Source: Liolophura sinensis (lineage: Eukaryota; Mollusca; Polyplacophora; Chitonida; Chitonidae). Taken from it: a stretch of 64,000 bases of DNA. Below are positions 10,261 to 24,186 of this stretch, in pieces; the first letter of the stretch is position 1; each line of letters starts with the position of its first letter. The DNA lies in NCBI RefSeq assembly GCF_032854445.1, contig NC_088297.1:23883127-23947126 (forward strand). Direction: 5' to 3'. A program made the translations under genes and the position numbers. The notes under the pieces are model-generated. The model made no database searches and was not told the origin of the DNA. It saw only the letters and a program-made list of their open reading frames with translations.

Positions 10261-12831
10261 TGACATATACATGTCTATTTTCGGCAGCACCGCCTTGTCG
10301 ACTTTCCTCCATTTCCCTTCAGTTAAAGCGGAAGACAGCACCTTACTAAAGTTTATGTCCACTGAAAGGCTACCATTTAAAGTATCTTAAACCGGCATAA
10401 AATATTTTTTTAAAAATTGTTTTAACCCGGTAAAAGTTTAGTGAAACTTCGTGTTGATACAACTTCAACACGTCTCCATTATCGAGAGCAGGTTGACGTC
10501 ACGTTTACGCTAGCTCTCTAACGACGACGGTATTTTCCGTATAAGAGTTTAAGCAGTTGCCTATGGCAGATAAAAGTTGTGGACTTCGGCGATGAAGGTG
10601 CAAGTGATTAATATGGTTTTCTCAGAAATTGGAAGAATATTTCTTCCACTGCTTAAACAACTGATACAGTACGTCTACTATATCATTTACAAGCACCTCC
10701 ATCGAGTTTCATGTTAAAAAGGCTTGCCACAGATGGCGAGCAATGGTATTCCTGATTCATTTCGTAGCCTCCGGAGCAGTTGTGCTGGTTATTGTGACCG
10801 CTTTTAAATGTTTGTAAAATTACAACAGGATTGTTGTACAACTATGCTCAATTCTGAAACAAATGAAAATAAAATAAAGAACTACTGAGACTGATCAAGG
10901 CATTCGACTGTCGCAGGATTTCATGCTTCAGTTTTGTAGTGCTGGCTTCTAAACTGAAAGCCGTGCTGACCTAGTTATCGCGGACGTCAGCGAAAGCACT
11001 TCGACTTGAACCCGGCGTTTTAATGATTTTACTGTATTTTATGAAAGAAAAACAGTTTAAAAGACATCCGTAGTATGTGAGAAAGACAAAGGAGAAAAAC
11101 TTAAATCCTCAACTGTACTATATTCATAAGATCATAAGATTTAGTTAATTTTAAACGTTGTGCGGTTAAATGTCGTCTTCTCCTAAACATTCGGTCTCAC
11201 TGATGAATTTTGCACTAACTCATGTTTGTTATTTAGAAACTGCTGACAACAGACGAAAAAACGACAAAAAATGTATCTGGGGACATGAATGCGGTTTGTG
11301 CCGGGACGGTATGCACCTGTCTGGCATAATTTGTGATACCGTCGTTGAATATTACACGGCTTGTAAATCAACTGATTTTACGTCTGTGGTGCGGATGCTA
11401 CAGACTTGTCCCACAACAATTTGGGAAACGGCCCTTTGCTTACATGCAATTAAATCGTTGCAAACGATCTCAAAATGATCTCTTATGCAGTAGTTCTGAG
11501 TTATCATATTGATGCCACTTCATGGAGTGAATGGGTAAAGGCTACGTCACAGTCTAGGCCGAACAATCTGATAGCAACGTGTTTGATTGGATAAAATTCT
11601 CAAGACGGCTGCCTCAACTCACACAAGCCATTTATACAGTATTGCGATTTTGTTCTACATGTTATTCGGTGAAATCCCATTAAAGTAATAAAGTATGATA
11701 CTTTTTAGAAAGCTCGGGCGTCCTGCTTTCGATTGAAATATGTTTTAGCAAGTTGCTGTCTTGTCCTTTAAAATGGTCTCGCACAAATGTCTCCTCTAAC
11801 GCACAAAGAGTGTTCCTTGTACAACTAAGCCCAACCTCCTGACAAGCTTTGTGTGTTCTATTTCATTTTAAATTAAGTTTTTTTGGCCGTGAGTTGTTCC
11901 ACAAATCTCTATGTTAGCCTTATATTGTCTTACTGAATTGGTGTCACGCTGTATGCATAAAAACTTATTCAGACAGGAACCAATAAAGTAGGTACTATTG
12001 TGTATATATAGCTTGTTTGTTAGATAAAAACATTTACTCTGTTGAAGGTGATACGTTACCCCCACAATGTCGGTGTTAAATATACTATTTTGAAAGTAGA
12101 CCTGTCTTATAATTTTCTATTTCATTTATATAAACAGTTTAACTAAAGCCCAAACGGAGGTAAACTGAGAAGAAGCTGTATTTTAGTGCTTAACGAGATA
12201 ATGTGCCAACTGTCACACTTTCATCGCTGTTCTCCTTTCGCTCTTCGTGCAGTAGATTTTTTAAATGATGTATTTGAAGAAATTCCTTCTACTACGATAT
12301 AAGACCAAAGCTGTCCAATTGTAACGGAATTTGGAATTTTAAACTGTTAAATTACATTGACCTTGAATAATCAACACTTCTCTAGTGTGTGTGTTTGGTA
12401 ACAGGGAACTCCATAGATGTCACAACGCAAAGGTCACGTCTACAACCCGATGATGATTGCAACAGTTTATGTATCTTTTGACTGCATTGGCTTTCAACGG
12501 AGCAGTCAAGTATAATCCAGTTCTACAAATGCAGTCATGTTGATGGTTCCAGGAAACCTAGCAGACTCAGGATAGAACAACCGCTCATTCGCACACACCT
12601 GACAAACTTCCTGATTTGAAGCTGTAGCAAAAAAGTCCTCGGGGAAAATTTTGAAAACAATAAACGTTGTCCCGCACTTCCCGCATTTTCCCAACTTTTT
12701 GAAATTATTAACTGTATTAATTATATGAATATTATGGATTATTATCTTCCATAAATCAATAGCACGTCCAGTTTTTCAGATCTATTTTATCCAATCGGGG
12801 CCAGGTAGTGGTATCTTAAGTAAGGAAGTAT
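10261..12831 (+). other. Downstream region of gene A
   Basis: No gene recognised. From about 10965 it matches copy B (61727-63571). Bases ~9800-10965 have no counterpart in B, a deletion there with short homology (gct) at the joint. Candidate polyadenylation signals are AATAAA near 10870 and at 11687-11692; the latter is conserved in B at 62442-62447, so it could end the receptor transcript. Confidence 0.5.
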
Positions 12832-14582
12832 GTCATATTCCTGGTGATGTGCGGTAGTTTCCTCCGTCATATTCCTGGTGATGTGCGGTAGTTTCCTAAG
12901 TCATATTCCTGGTGATGTGCAGTAGTTTCCTCCGTCATATTCCTGGTGATGTGCGGTAGTTTCCTCCGTCATATTCCTGGTGGTGTGCGGTAGTTTCCTA
13001 TGTCATATTCCTGGTGATGTGCAGTAGTTTCCTATGTCATATTCCTGGTGATGTGCGGTAGTTTCCTCCGTCATATACCTGGTGATGTGCGGTAGTTTCC
13101 TCCGTCATATTCCTGGTGATGTGCAGTAGTTTCCTCCGTCATATTCCTGGTGATGTGCTGTAGGTTCCTCCACACACTGGTTTCACCGTGGTATTCATAA
13201 TATAATGCTTAGTACAGCATTAAACAATTAACTGGATCTTTAATGTGCCAGAAGTATTAAATTTATCCCACCTTTGTTAGGACTGTTTCAATAATTTCAT
13301 AAGCTGACACAACCACTAGTTTCCTTCGTCATATTCCTGGTGATGTGCGGTAGTTTCCTCCGTCATATTCCTGGTGATGTGCGGTAGTTTCCTAAGTCAT
13401 ATTCCTGGTGATGTGCAGTAGTTTCCTCCGTCATATTCCTGGTGATGTGCGGTAGTTTCCTCCGTCATATTCCTGGTGGTGTGCGGTAGTTTCCTATGTC
13501 ATATTCCTGGTGATGTGCAGTAGTTTCCTATGTCATATTCCTGGTGATGTGCGGTAGTTTCCTCCGTCATATTCCTGGTGATGTGCGGTAGTTTCCTCCG
13601 TCATATACCTGGTGATGTGCGGTAGTTTCCTCCGTCATATTCCTGGTGATGTGCAGTAGTTTCCTCCGTCATATTCCTGGTGATGTGCTGTAGGTTCCTC
13701 CACACACTGGTTTCACCGTGGTATTCATAATATAATGCTTAGTACAGCATTAAACAATTAACTGGATCTTTAATGTGCCAGAAGTATTAAATTTATCCCA
13801 CCTTTGTTAGGACTGTTTCAATAATTTCATAAGCTGACACAACCACTAGTTTCCTTCGTCATATTCCTGGTGATGTGCGGTAGTTTCCTCCGTCATATTC
13901 CTGGTGATGTGCGGTAGTTTCCTAAGTCATATTCCTGGTGATGTGCAGTAGTTTCCTCCGTCATATTCCTGGTGATGTGCGGTAGTTTCCTCCGTCATAT
14001 TCCTGGTGGTGTGCAGTAGTTTCCCCCGTCATATTCCTGGTGATGTGCAGTAGTTTCCTCCGTCATATTCCTGGTGAAGTGCGGTAGTTTCCTCCGTCAT
14101 ATTCCTGGTGATGTGCGGTAGTTTCCTAAGTCATATTCCTGGTGATGTTCTGTAGTTTCCTTCGTCATATTCCTGGTGATGTTCGGTAGTTTCCTCCGTC
14201 ATATTCCTGGTGATGTGCGGTAGTTTCCTATGTCATATTCCTGGTGATGTGCAGTAGTTTCCTATGTCATATTCCTGGTGATGTGCGGTAGTTTCCTCCG
14301 TCATATTCCTGGTGATGTGCGGTAGTTTCCTCCGTCATATACCTGGTGATGTGCGGTAGTTTCCTCCGTCATATTCCTGGTGATGTGCAGTAGTTTCCTC
14401 CGTCATATTCCTGGTGATGTGCTGTAGGTTCCTCCACACACTGGTTTCACCGTGGTATTCATAATATAATGCTTAGTACAGCATTAAACAATTAACTGGA
14501 TCTTTAATGTGCCAGAAGTATTAAATTTATCCCACCTTTGTTAGGACTGTTTCAATAATTTCATAAGCTGACACAACCACTA
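12832..14582 (+). repeat. 34-bp minisatellite with higher-order structure
   Basis: The unit tcatattcctggtgatgtgc followed by ggtagtttcctccg is repeated in three blocks (12832-13168, 13319-13698, 13849-14432). Each block is followed by the same ~150-bp spacer starting cacacactggtttcaccgtg. Spacer starts are at 13171, 13701 and 14435, giving periods of 530 and 734 bp. The difference, 204 bp, is exactly six 34-bp units. Copy B enters the same array at 63572 and runs off the window. Confidence 0.95.
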
Positions 14583-15575
<993 letters not shown>

Positions 15576-15945
15576 AACACGACAATACACATCAGAACGA
15601 TCCAATTCTGTCAGTTTACCTCTTTCAGTCTGTAACACGACAAAACAGATCAGGACGGTCAGTTTTCCTCTCCCCGATTGTCATACTACAACACAGATGA
15701 GGTCGATCCTGCCTGGCAGTTTTCCTGTCGCCGTCTGCAGGAAGACAACACCCATCAGAACGACCCAGCTCTCTCAGTTTTCCTCTGTCCAACTGTAACA
15801 CCGCAACACAGATCAGAACGATCCAGCTCTCTCAGTTTTCCTCTGTCCAACTGTAACACCGCAACACAGATCAGAACGACCCAGCTCTCTCAGTTTCTCT
15901 CTGTCCAACTGTAACACCGCAACACAGATCAGAACGATCCACAGA
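15576..15945 (+). repeat. 58-bp minisatellite
   Basis: Unit like tccaactgtaacaccgcaac followed by acagatcagaacgatccagc. The last copies are 58 bp apart exactly (aactg at 15791, 15849, 15907); the earlier ones are diverged. Unrelated to the receptor 58-bp array. Confidence 0.92.
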
Positions 15946-16795
15946 GTCCGCTATGTCAGGTGTGTTACTCACCTTTGTCATCCTGATACCACATGACACC
16001 AAAAGCTTTAACTAAGGTCAGCTTTAACAGCCTCATCGGTGTACGGTCAATACTATGTCTCCAGATTTTTGAATCACTGGAAATTTGAACAACCATGATG
16101 ATCTATTTTGAAGACAGGAAAACCTTATAAACCGAACTATATCTTTCTTGTTATAGACCCAGAAAACCTAAGTGACGCTGTTGTTTGTTGTTATTGCCAT
16201 TACTACTAAATCAAGCTATTGTAGGTGTAGATCAAAGATACAAATGTAGATAAATCATATTTAAATGATGAATGCGGTATTGGTACGTGCCTAGGAAGAA
16301 AACGCAAAGGTTACATGGGAGAGCTAAGGTAGCACGTGACAAAAAGCCTGTTTACATGTTAGTTATAGGGAGAAAATGAAGCAAACACCTGTAGAAAAGC
16401 AATAACAGATCATTTATTCCATATCATATATCATTTTTTTTATAGTTGTCTCAGACGGTTTAAGTTCAGGTCAGCCGCCCTTGATGAGTATAGTCGCATG
16501 TTGTGGTAAACTTATTCTTGTGTTTACATGTAGCGGTACCGTAAATAATAATTTTTGGTGTAGAGCTATGACAACAAACTTCATATTAACTTCAGATGAC
16601 AGTTCGCATGGAACTGTGTCTAAGTTTTCCGAACTTAGTTTTCCGAACGTCTAAAATCCAGTAAAGCACACACTGTGTTTGAATGACCACATAAGGTAGT
16701 TATCATAGATGATTTTGCAATACATAGCTGGTTTCAAAATGATGCCTGGGCTGTTTAAGAAAACATAATGACTGAAGATCGTTTTGTTGACAATT
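15946..16795. other. Intergenic, nothing recognised
   Basis: AT-rich, with only short open frames. Confidence 0.5.
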
Positions 16796-18765
16796 TTGCG
16801 AGAGGTCTTGAATGGCGCTGACTATGTCACATGGTGTTGTGTACAATTTTGTGAGGAGTCTGGAATGGCACTGACTATGTCACATCGATTTTGTGTACAG
16901 CTTTGTGAGGGGTCTTGAATGGCACTGACTATGTCACATCGAGTTGTGTACAACTTTGTAAGGAGTCTGGAATGGCACTGACTATGTCACATCGAGTTTG
17001 TGTACAGTTTTGTAAGGAGTCTTGAATGACACTGACTATGTCACATCGAGTTTGTGTACAATTTTGTGAGGGGTCTTGAATGCCACTGACTATGTCACAT
17101 CGAGTTGTGTACACTTTTGTGAGGAGTCTGAAATGGCACTGACTATGTCACATCGAGTTTGTGTACAGTTTTGTGAGGGGTCTTGAATGACACTGACTAT
17201 GTCACATGGTGTTGTGTACAATTTTGTGAGGGGTCTGGAATGGCACTGACTATGTCACATGGTGTTGTATACAATTTTGCATGGCGCCTGGAAATGACAC
17301 TGGCTATATCACATTGTGTTGTATACAATTTTGTGAGGGGTCTTGAATGACACTGACTATGTCACATGGTGTTGTGTACAATTTTGTGAGGGGTCTGGAA
17401 CGGCACTGACTATGTCACATTGTGTTGTATACAGTTTTGTGAGGAGTCTGGAATGGCACTGACTATGTCACATCGAGTTTGTGTACAATTTTCTGAGGAG
17501 TCTGGAATGGCACTGACTATGTCACATCGAGTTTGTGAACAATTTTGTGAGGGGTCTGGAATGGCACTGACTATGTCACATTGTGTTGTATACAATTTTG
17601 CATGGCGCCTGGAATGACATTGGCTATATCACATCGTGTTGTATACAATTTTGTGAGGTGTCTGAAATGGCACTGACTATGTCACATCGAGTTTGTGTAC
17701 AATTTTGTGAGGAGTCTGGAATGGCACTAAATATGTCACATCAAGTTTGTGTACAGTTTTTTGAGGGGTCTTGAATGGAACTGGCTATGTCACATCGAGT
17801 TTGTGTACAATTTTGTGAGGGGTCTGGAATGGCACTAACTATGTCACATCGAGTTTGTGTTCAATTTTGTGAGGTGTCTGGAATGGCACTTACTGTACAC
17901 ATCGTGTTTTATACAAATTTGCATGGCGCCTGGAATGACACTGGCTATGTCACATCGTGTAGTATACAATTTTGTGAGGAGTCTTGAATGGCACTGACTA
18001 TGTCACATCGAGTTTGTGTACAATTTTGTGAGGAGTCTGGAATGGCACTGACTATGTCACATCGAGTTGTGTACAATTTTGTGAGGGGTCTGGAATGGCA
18101 CTGACTATGTCACATCACGTTGTATACAATTTTGCATGGCGCCTGGAATGACTCTGGCTATTTCACATCGTGTTGTGTACAATTTTGTGAGGGGTCTAGA
18201 ATGGCACTGACTATGTCACATCGAGTTGTGTACAATTTTGTGAGGAGTCTGAAATGGCACTGACTATGTCATATCGAGTTGTGTACAGTTTTGTGACGAG
18301 TCTGGAATGGCACTGACTATGTCACATCGAGTTTGTGTACAATTTTGTGAGGAGTCTTGAATGCCACTGACTATGTCACATCGAGTTTGTGTACAATTTT
18401 GTGAGGAGTCTTGAGTGGCACTGACTATGTCACATCGAGTTGTGTACAGTTTTGTGAGGGATCTTGAATGGCACTGACTATGTCACATCGAGTTGTGTTC
18501 AATTTTGTGAGGAGTCTGGAATGGCGCCGACTATGTCACATCGAGTTGTGTACAGTTTTTGTGAGGTGTCTTGAATGACACTGGCTATGTCACATGGTGT
18601 TGTATACAATTTTGTGAGGAGTCTTGAATGGCGCTGACTATGTCACATCGAGTTGTATACAATTTTGCGAGTCGCCTTGATTGGCAATGGCTATGTCACA
18701 TCGTGTCGTGTACAATTTTGCGAGGCGCTTTGAATGACCCTGGCTATGTCACCTCAATGTATAAT
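16796..18765 (+). repeat. 53/54-bp minisatellite, about 37 copies
   Basis: Unit like atggcactgactatgtcaca then tcgagtttgtgtacaatttt then gtgaggagtctgga. Two variants alternate irregularly: one with gaggagtctgg, and one with gcatggcgcctggaatgaca joined to ggctat. One T more or less in tcgagtt(t)gtg makes 53 or 54 bp. The 54-bp form keeps frame and yields spurious ORFs on both strands. Confidence 0.96.
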
Positions 18766-19085
18766 CTACTGTCACACTTCCCCAGATTATATGTAAACTT
18801 CAATAATTTCAGATTTACTTTTCCGCATAAATAATCATAGACTGAGTCACTGCTTATAATCCTGCACATGTAGTACATGCTCATGTAGTAACCTATATAG
18901 AGTATAACCGACTGAACAGCCATTAGCTAAAAGACCTAACGCTGTTGCACTAAAATTTCATGTAACACCGTTACAAAAGATCAACCATACAACGTAACGC
19001 TCCGCGCTTTGTCGATTCTTTCTGAAGAATTAACTGTTGCTCGTCCGCTCTCCAATACATAATATATTTCCAATCATACATGCAT
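18766..19085. other. Intergenic, nothing recognised
   Basis: Short non-repetitive stretch between arrays, no ORF of note. Confidence 0.5.
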
Positions 19086-19310
19086 ATCCATGGTCGTCGG
19101 TTTCCTTGCAGGTAGGTGTGGTCGTGAGTTTCCCTGCGAACTGGTGTGAGTTTCCTTGCGGATTGGTTTGGGTTTTCCTGTGGATGATTGTGGGTGTCCC
19201 TGTGGATTGTCGTGGGTTTCCCTGCGGGTGGTTGTGAGTTTTCCTGTGGGGGGGTCGTGAGTTTTCCGGCGGATTAGTATGGGTTTTCTTGTGGTGTTTC
19301 CTTGCAGATG
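19086..19310 (+). repeat. Diverged minisatellite of about 30-36 bp
   Basis: Irregular repeats around the core gtgagtttccttgcgg / gtgggtttccctgcgg, about seven copies. The antisense frames (Pro/His/Lys-rich) are open only because of the repeat. Confidence 0.8.
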
Positions 19311-19689
19311 TGCGTGGCTTTCTCTGGGGATTCCCTGCTTGGTTGCCGCACGGTCCCACGACAATATCCTCCCAGTCCTCACTGTACGGCAATCCTCTTG
19401 CCGGTGTTAGCATCAATGGCGAAGAGGTGGGGCTGGCCGCCGGAATCGTTGTGAGAGTAGAGGAAGTGAACTAGGCAAGGTTTCAGTCAAGTCCAGACGA
19501 TACTGAAAGATAAGCTCGCAAATAGTCGGGAACGCTTGGATACAGTGCTAGACATAAAACCTAATGGCGCCTGGATACAGTGCTAGGTGTAAAACTTAGA
19601 CTTGACCATAGGAGTATAGTGAGGCCTTAAAGTTACTGGCAAGTGGGTAATGTATGAGGTGAAGAGTTACAATTCTTCTGTGGCGCTTG

Positions 19690-19985
19690 GCTTTTGTTTT
19701 AGCTGTCAAATTACAAACTTCCCCGACAGGTGGGCTTTTGTTCTAGGCGTGAAGTGACAAACCTTACCGACAGGTGGGAATTGTATTAGATGTAGGGTTA
19801 CAAACCTTACCGACGGGTTGGCATTGTATTAGGTGTAAGGTTACAAACCTTACCGACTGGTAGGCTTTTGCTCTAGGCGTCAAGTGACAAACCTCACCGA
19901 CAAGTGGGTATTGTATTAAGTGTAGGGTTACAAAACCTTACGGACAGGTGGTCATTGTATTAAGTGTAGGGTTACAAAAGTTGCT
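19690..19985 (+). repeat. Minisatellite of about 44 bp
   Basis: About six copies of a unit like gtgtagggttacaaacctta followed by ccgacaggtgggcattgtat, with 43-44 bp between successive accgac motifs. Confidence 0.85.
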
Positions 19986-22095
19986 GGCGTTTGGATATCT
20001 GTAAACCACGTCATACCCGACCACGTAAGTTCATATTACTGCAAAGAAATTCCCTCAAAGGAGGCAATGAAGCCTTCTTCTCGAAAATAAGCTTATTTCA
20101 TTGAAGCATTTAAATGAGTGTGCAAGGTACGGGCATGTGCATGCAATATCAACTTGCACATGCCTATTGGGATGTGTCGGGCCTGCTGGGAAGTCTCTAG
20201 GTATCTCTAATGTCACATCATTTTTTTCTCCTGATGTTCACCAGAAGAAAGGAATTTTGGGGAACATTATTTCAGTAATTTTTTTACTCATGGGTAAAAA
20301 GAGCTATTCCAACATTCAGTGTCGTAATTAGAGTTGAAAGATCTTCCTGTGACGTCAAAGTTCCTAAACTCTGACAATATGGCTCATAAAGCCCAATTTA
20401 GAATTCAAATGTTTGAACGCCTTTAACTGTTTTCACAAAAATAAACGAAAGCGTTTTTATACATGGTTTTAAGTGCTCTATTTTGTGATGCGTACCTCGA
20501 TTTCTAGAAATTTATTCCTTTACGTTTCTAAAAAACTTACAATGCCATTTGGAAATCGTTCCGGCTGATCCAGGATCTGTCCAATCACAGAGCAGGAGTA
20601 GGATCCCGAGCATGGATAACGTTAAGAATTGACAACGCAGTATACCAAATCTGTACCCATGAGCAGAAATGTCATTCAATATCGTTACTTTGTGATGCCT
20701 TGAAGATCATGCAATTAAATGGCCACATATAAACTATATTTGTGGCCACATATAAACTATATTTGTGGCAAGATAAAAACTTCATTTGATGGGCAAAGTC
20801 ATTGCCAGGTGACTTTCAACTAAAACAGAGCATCTGCGACTGTTTCCATATCAAGACGAAAACAAGATCATAAAAAATGGCCACATAGAAAGTAAATTTG
20901 AATGTCAGGAACAACGTCAGATGATTTTCAACTAACGCAGAAGACGTGGACGAGATTTCAAAGCTAGCTGAAAACAAATGAAATACCTGACACGGTTTGA
21001 AAGTTTGTCTACGTTGTGTGTGAGAGTGTATAAGTCTGAAATCTTACCTGGATGCTCCAGCAAAGCGGTAATATGTATCAAACTCAAAAACGTGTGTCCA
21101 ATGCACCTTGTGATTGTAATATCAAGATAAATGTTGCTCCAATATTGACATTTTATACACATCTGGAGAGAGAAAATCAATAAGAATCGTTCTGTTGTGC
21201 TTTTGTGTCGACACCTGTTGGAACGAGGGATCATTATATTACCGTCTGTTGGCTAAAACTATACCCAAATGTATGCATAAAATTATTTTGACAAGTTTGA
21301 AATCCGTATTTCTGCCACAGTCTGTCAGGCATCCAGCATAGCATAGTCATAGAACTAAAGACGTCACAATGGAGAATGTGTAGCATCTCGAAGGTGAGTT
21401 CGAATTTTTATGGTTCTTTTTTTTTGTCCTCGGAAACATACTTTTGCGTGAGTAAAAATGTCAAGTTATGGTATACTTAATATGTGGCAGCGATAGCGAT
21501 ATCATACGTGAATCCTGCTTGAGAGCATATGTGGTCGCCTATCATTAAACTTAACGTGTCATGAGAAGCGGAATTATAAGGCTGAGTATTACATTTGTTA
21601 TATTTAATTGACCGGTGCCTAACTGAGTGATCAAGAATGTTTCAGAAAGTTTTACTTGTGGTGCAATGATTTTCCCCACTCAACAGTGTCAAATGGAAAA
21701 AATATATATTTAAGTTTGACTGTAGCAGGCTTCCACTTTTCGATTTCATGACCTATACATCGCTTCCGTCTATCTTTGGAGCTTTATAACTCGTTTACTT
21801 CTTTCTTATACAACAGGAAAGGAAGAGAAAAACAGAAATGAAAAAGAAGTGGTGTTTCGGGTGTGTTAACAGCTGTCACTCACAGCTATAGTCAGTTTCG
21901 CTTAAGGTTCACAGTTTCTTGCACGGAGGCCGTTTCCCCACCTCACCATACCCAGGTCTTTTTACTGTCTGCGGTTATTCAACATCTGAAACCTAATTAA
22001 ATTTTGCACAGTTCTACAATCTTGGAGTAATTTTTAAATTTAATTAGAAAATAGTTATGTTCATGACAAAAGGATATAGGTTGAAGCTGAGACTG
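19986..22095. other. Intergenic, nothing recognised
   Basis: Only a short direct duplication is visible: ggccacatataaactatatt occurs twice, 23 bp apart, near 20720. No coding exon with splice signals was found on either strand. Confidence 0.5.
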
Positions 22096-22803
22096 AGACT
22101 GTCATCGTGGACTGTGATTGTCACCTCATATCGACCTGTGATTGTCACCTCATGTCGGACTGTGATTGCCAGTTCATGTCGGACTGTGATTGCCACCTCA
22201 TATCGAACTGTGATTGTCACCTTATGTCGGTCTGTTATTGCCAGCTCATCTCGGACTGTGATTGCCACCTCATGTCGGACTGTGATTTCTACCTCTTGTC
22301 TGACTGTGATTGCCACCCCTTGTCGGACTGTGATTGTCACCTTATGTCGGTCTGTGATTGCCTCCTCATGTCGGGCTGGGATTGCTACCTCATGTCGGAC
22401 TGTGATTGCCTCCTCATGTCGGACTGTGATTGCCATATCATGTAGGACTGTGATTGCCACCTCATGTCGGGCTGGGATTGCTACCTCATATCGGACTGTG
22501 ATTGCCACCTCATGTCGGACTGTGATTTCTACCTCTTGTCTGACTGTGATTGCCACCCCTTGTCGGACTGTGATTGTCACCTCATGTCGGTCTGTGATTG
22601 CCTCCTCATGTCGGGCTGGGATTGCTACCTCATGTCGGACTGTGATTGCCTCCTCATGTCGGACTGTGATTGCCATATCATGTAGGACTGTGATTGCCAC
22701 CTCATGTCGGGCTGGGATTGCTACCTCATGTCGGACTGTGATTGCCAGCTCATGTCGGACTGTGATTGCCAGCTCATGTTGGACTGTGATTGCCACCTCA
22801 TGT
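22096..22803 (+). repeat. 24-bp minisatellite with 240-bp higher-order unit
   Basis: About 29 copies of tgtgattgccacctcatgtc plus ggac. A block of ten units (240 bp) is tandemly duplicated: the marker tcatgtaggactg appears at 22439 and again 240 bp later. Three reading frames over both strands stay open for most of the array because the unit is a multiple of three and lacks stops. The encoded octapeptides (SDCDCHLM, TVIATSCR, HEVAITVR) are read as by-products. Confidence 0.95.
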
Positions 22804-23494
22804 CCTGGTTGTAGGGTTATCCCGTGTCAAATCTGTCGTCGGCTCATTTATTCTGGCGCATTCGTCTTAGGCTTAAAATCGGGTAGTACTTCAGATGTAC
22901 AGTGAAAGATATTTGGGTGTTTCCCAAATGCGACTTTTCACCTATACGTTTGACAGAATTTAACAATTCCTATAAAGTGCATCATGTAATTCGCAATTAT
23001 GCATAATTCGATGGTTTCGAGAAAAATACAATATCGTGTAATGACGTCAGTGACCAACACGACCAACATGATCCATACAGTTTGGAGGAGAGCTCAAATA
23101 ATTTATATCATTTTATTCTGTTTAGAAAGACTTTTAAAAATAATACCTGTCCCAAGTAAAAAAGTGTTTTGTTTTTGCTCTAAATTCTATTTCAACGTTA
23201 TATGTGTGTATTATTATTGTAAACGTATCAATTAGCCAAGGTTAAGGTAAATTTTGAAATAAACAATCCAAAAAAAAAATCCCCCCCTACAAAAAAAAGT
23301 CACTTTTATCCAAATTTATAGGCTGTGCCATCGAACTCTAAAGAGCCATTCTTACCATGACGAAGAGAAGTCACGATCAATAGTTTGTCATCTGGCGTTA
23401 AAATTAGAGAAATAAAATCACAAATTATTATGGGCCGTTCTTGGATCAGTGTTCTAAATGTTTCCTTCCATATCGATCAAGGGCCTCAATGGCT
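22804..23494. other. Intergenic, nothing recognised
   Basis: AT-rich with homopolymer runs at 23270-23300. Confidence 0.5.
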
Positions 23495-23597
23495 TAGCAC
23501 AGTCGTCGAAGCATTATGACAATCGTCAACGCATAATGGCAATCGGCAACGTGGCATGACATTCGTCAACGCTTCATGACATTTCGTCAACGTCAAT
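23495..23597 (+). repeat. Short diverged repeat of about 28 bp
   Basis: Four irregular copies of catgacattcgtcaacgctt-like sequence, ending at the palindrome. Confidence 0.75.
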
Positions 23598-23653
23598 TCG
23601 TTTATTTATATTCGTACAATTTTACAAAATTGTACGAATATAAATATAAACGA
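23598..23653. repeat. Near-perfect palindrome (hairpin)
   Basis: The left arm cgtttatttatattcgtaca plus atttt is followed after a few bases by its reverse complement aaaattgtacgaatataaat ataaacg, with one 2-nt insertion in the right arm. Arms are about 25 bp with almost no loop. It may be a foldback element or a replication-slippage product; no flanking duplication is evident. Confidence 0.85.
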
Positions 23654-24186
23654 AATATCACAGGTTTGATCTAATATATGTTATATATTATCTCATCTTT
23701 TCTTTTTTTCCGTGTCGACTCATACCAAATTACTAAAAAGTGATACACGTTGATGCCTCGCTTGGTGCTCAGCGCCGAGAGGTTAGAGCAAAGGAACGGG
23801 ACTGGTTGGTTCCGGTGTCAGACTGAAACTCAAAGCCAATCAGCCACGACCCGTGTCCTACCGTAAACATTATACTGTGGAAAGCAATCTTGGACAAAGA
23901 CATAAGCCACACTGAGAGGAGGATCTGATTGCAATAGAAATCAGTGCTCAAAAAATATTACCAGGATGCTATAGTCTTTTAATGGATATAGGCCAAGTAA
24001 TGCTGACAGACATAAAGATCAGTTTTATAACCTGATATTGAGAGCCTGAGTGGGTTGTCTTTATATAAGGTCGGCAGCCGCGAGAAAAACGACATATTGA
24101 TCGTTTGCTGTAAACAAGTCTTAGAGAAACCCGTCGATAATTGGACAGCTGTGTTTTATAATGTCAATGAGAGATGCAACCTTTTC
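23654..24186. other. Intergenic, nothing recognised
   Basis: No feature seen beyond short open frames. Confidence 0.5.

Noticed and set aside
11170-11478. Cys-containing frame (CIWGHECGLCRDGM) also present in copy B at 61998-62237
   Set aside because: N-terminal part is frameshifted between copies, all visible differences in the shared part are amino-acid changing, and no splice context was found. It may be 3' untranslated sequence.
12506-12694. Minus-strand frame (CQVCANERLFYPESARFPGT) present in both duplicates
   Set aside because: The frame is broken differently in the two copies (63081-63401) and there is no independent support.
12832-14582. CRISPR-like array (34-bp repeat with spacers)
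   Set aside because: Units are head to tail without unique spacers, and the context is an animal genome; it is a minisatellite.
19030-19416. Pro/His-rich antisense frames
   Set aside because: Generated by an irregular ~30-36 bp repeat; two overlapping frames are open at once.
22057-22905. 282-codon frame over the 24-bp array as a repetitive protein
   Set aside because: Other frames on both strands are equally open; no promoter, signal or splice evidence.
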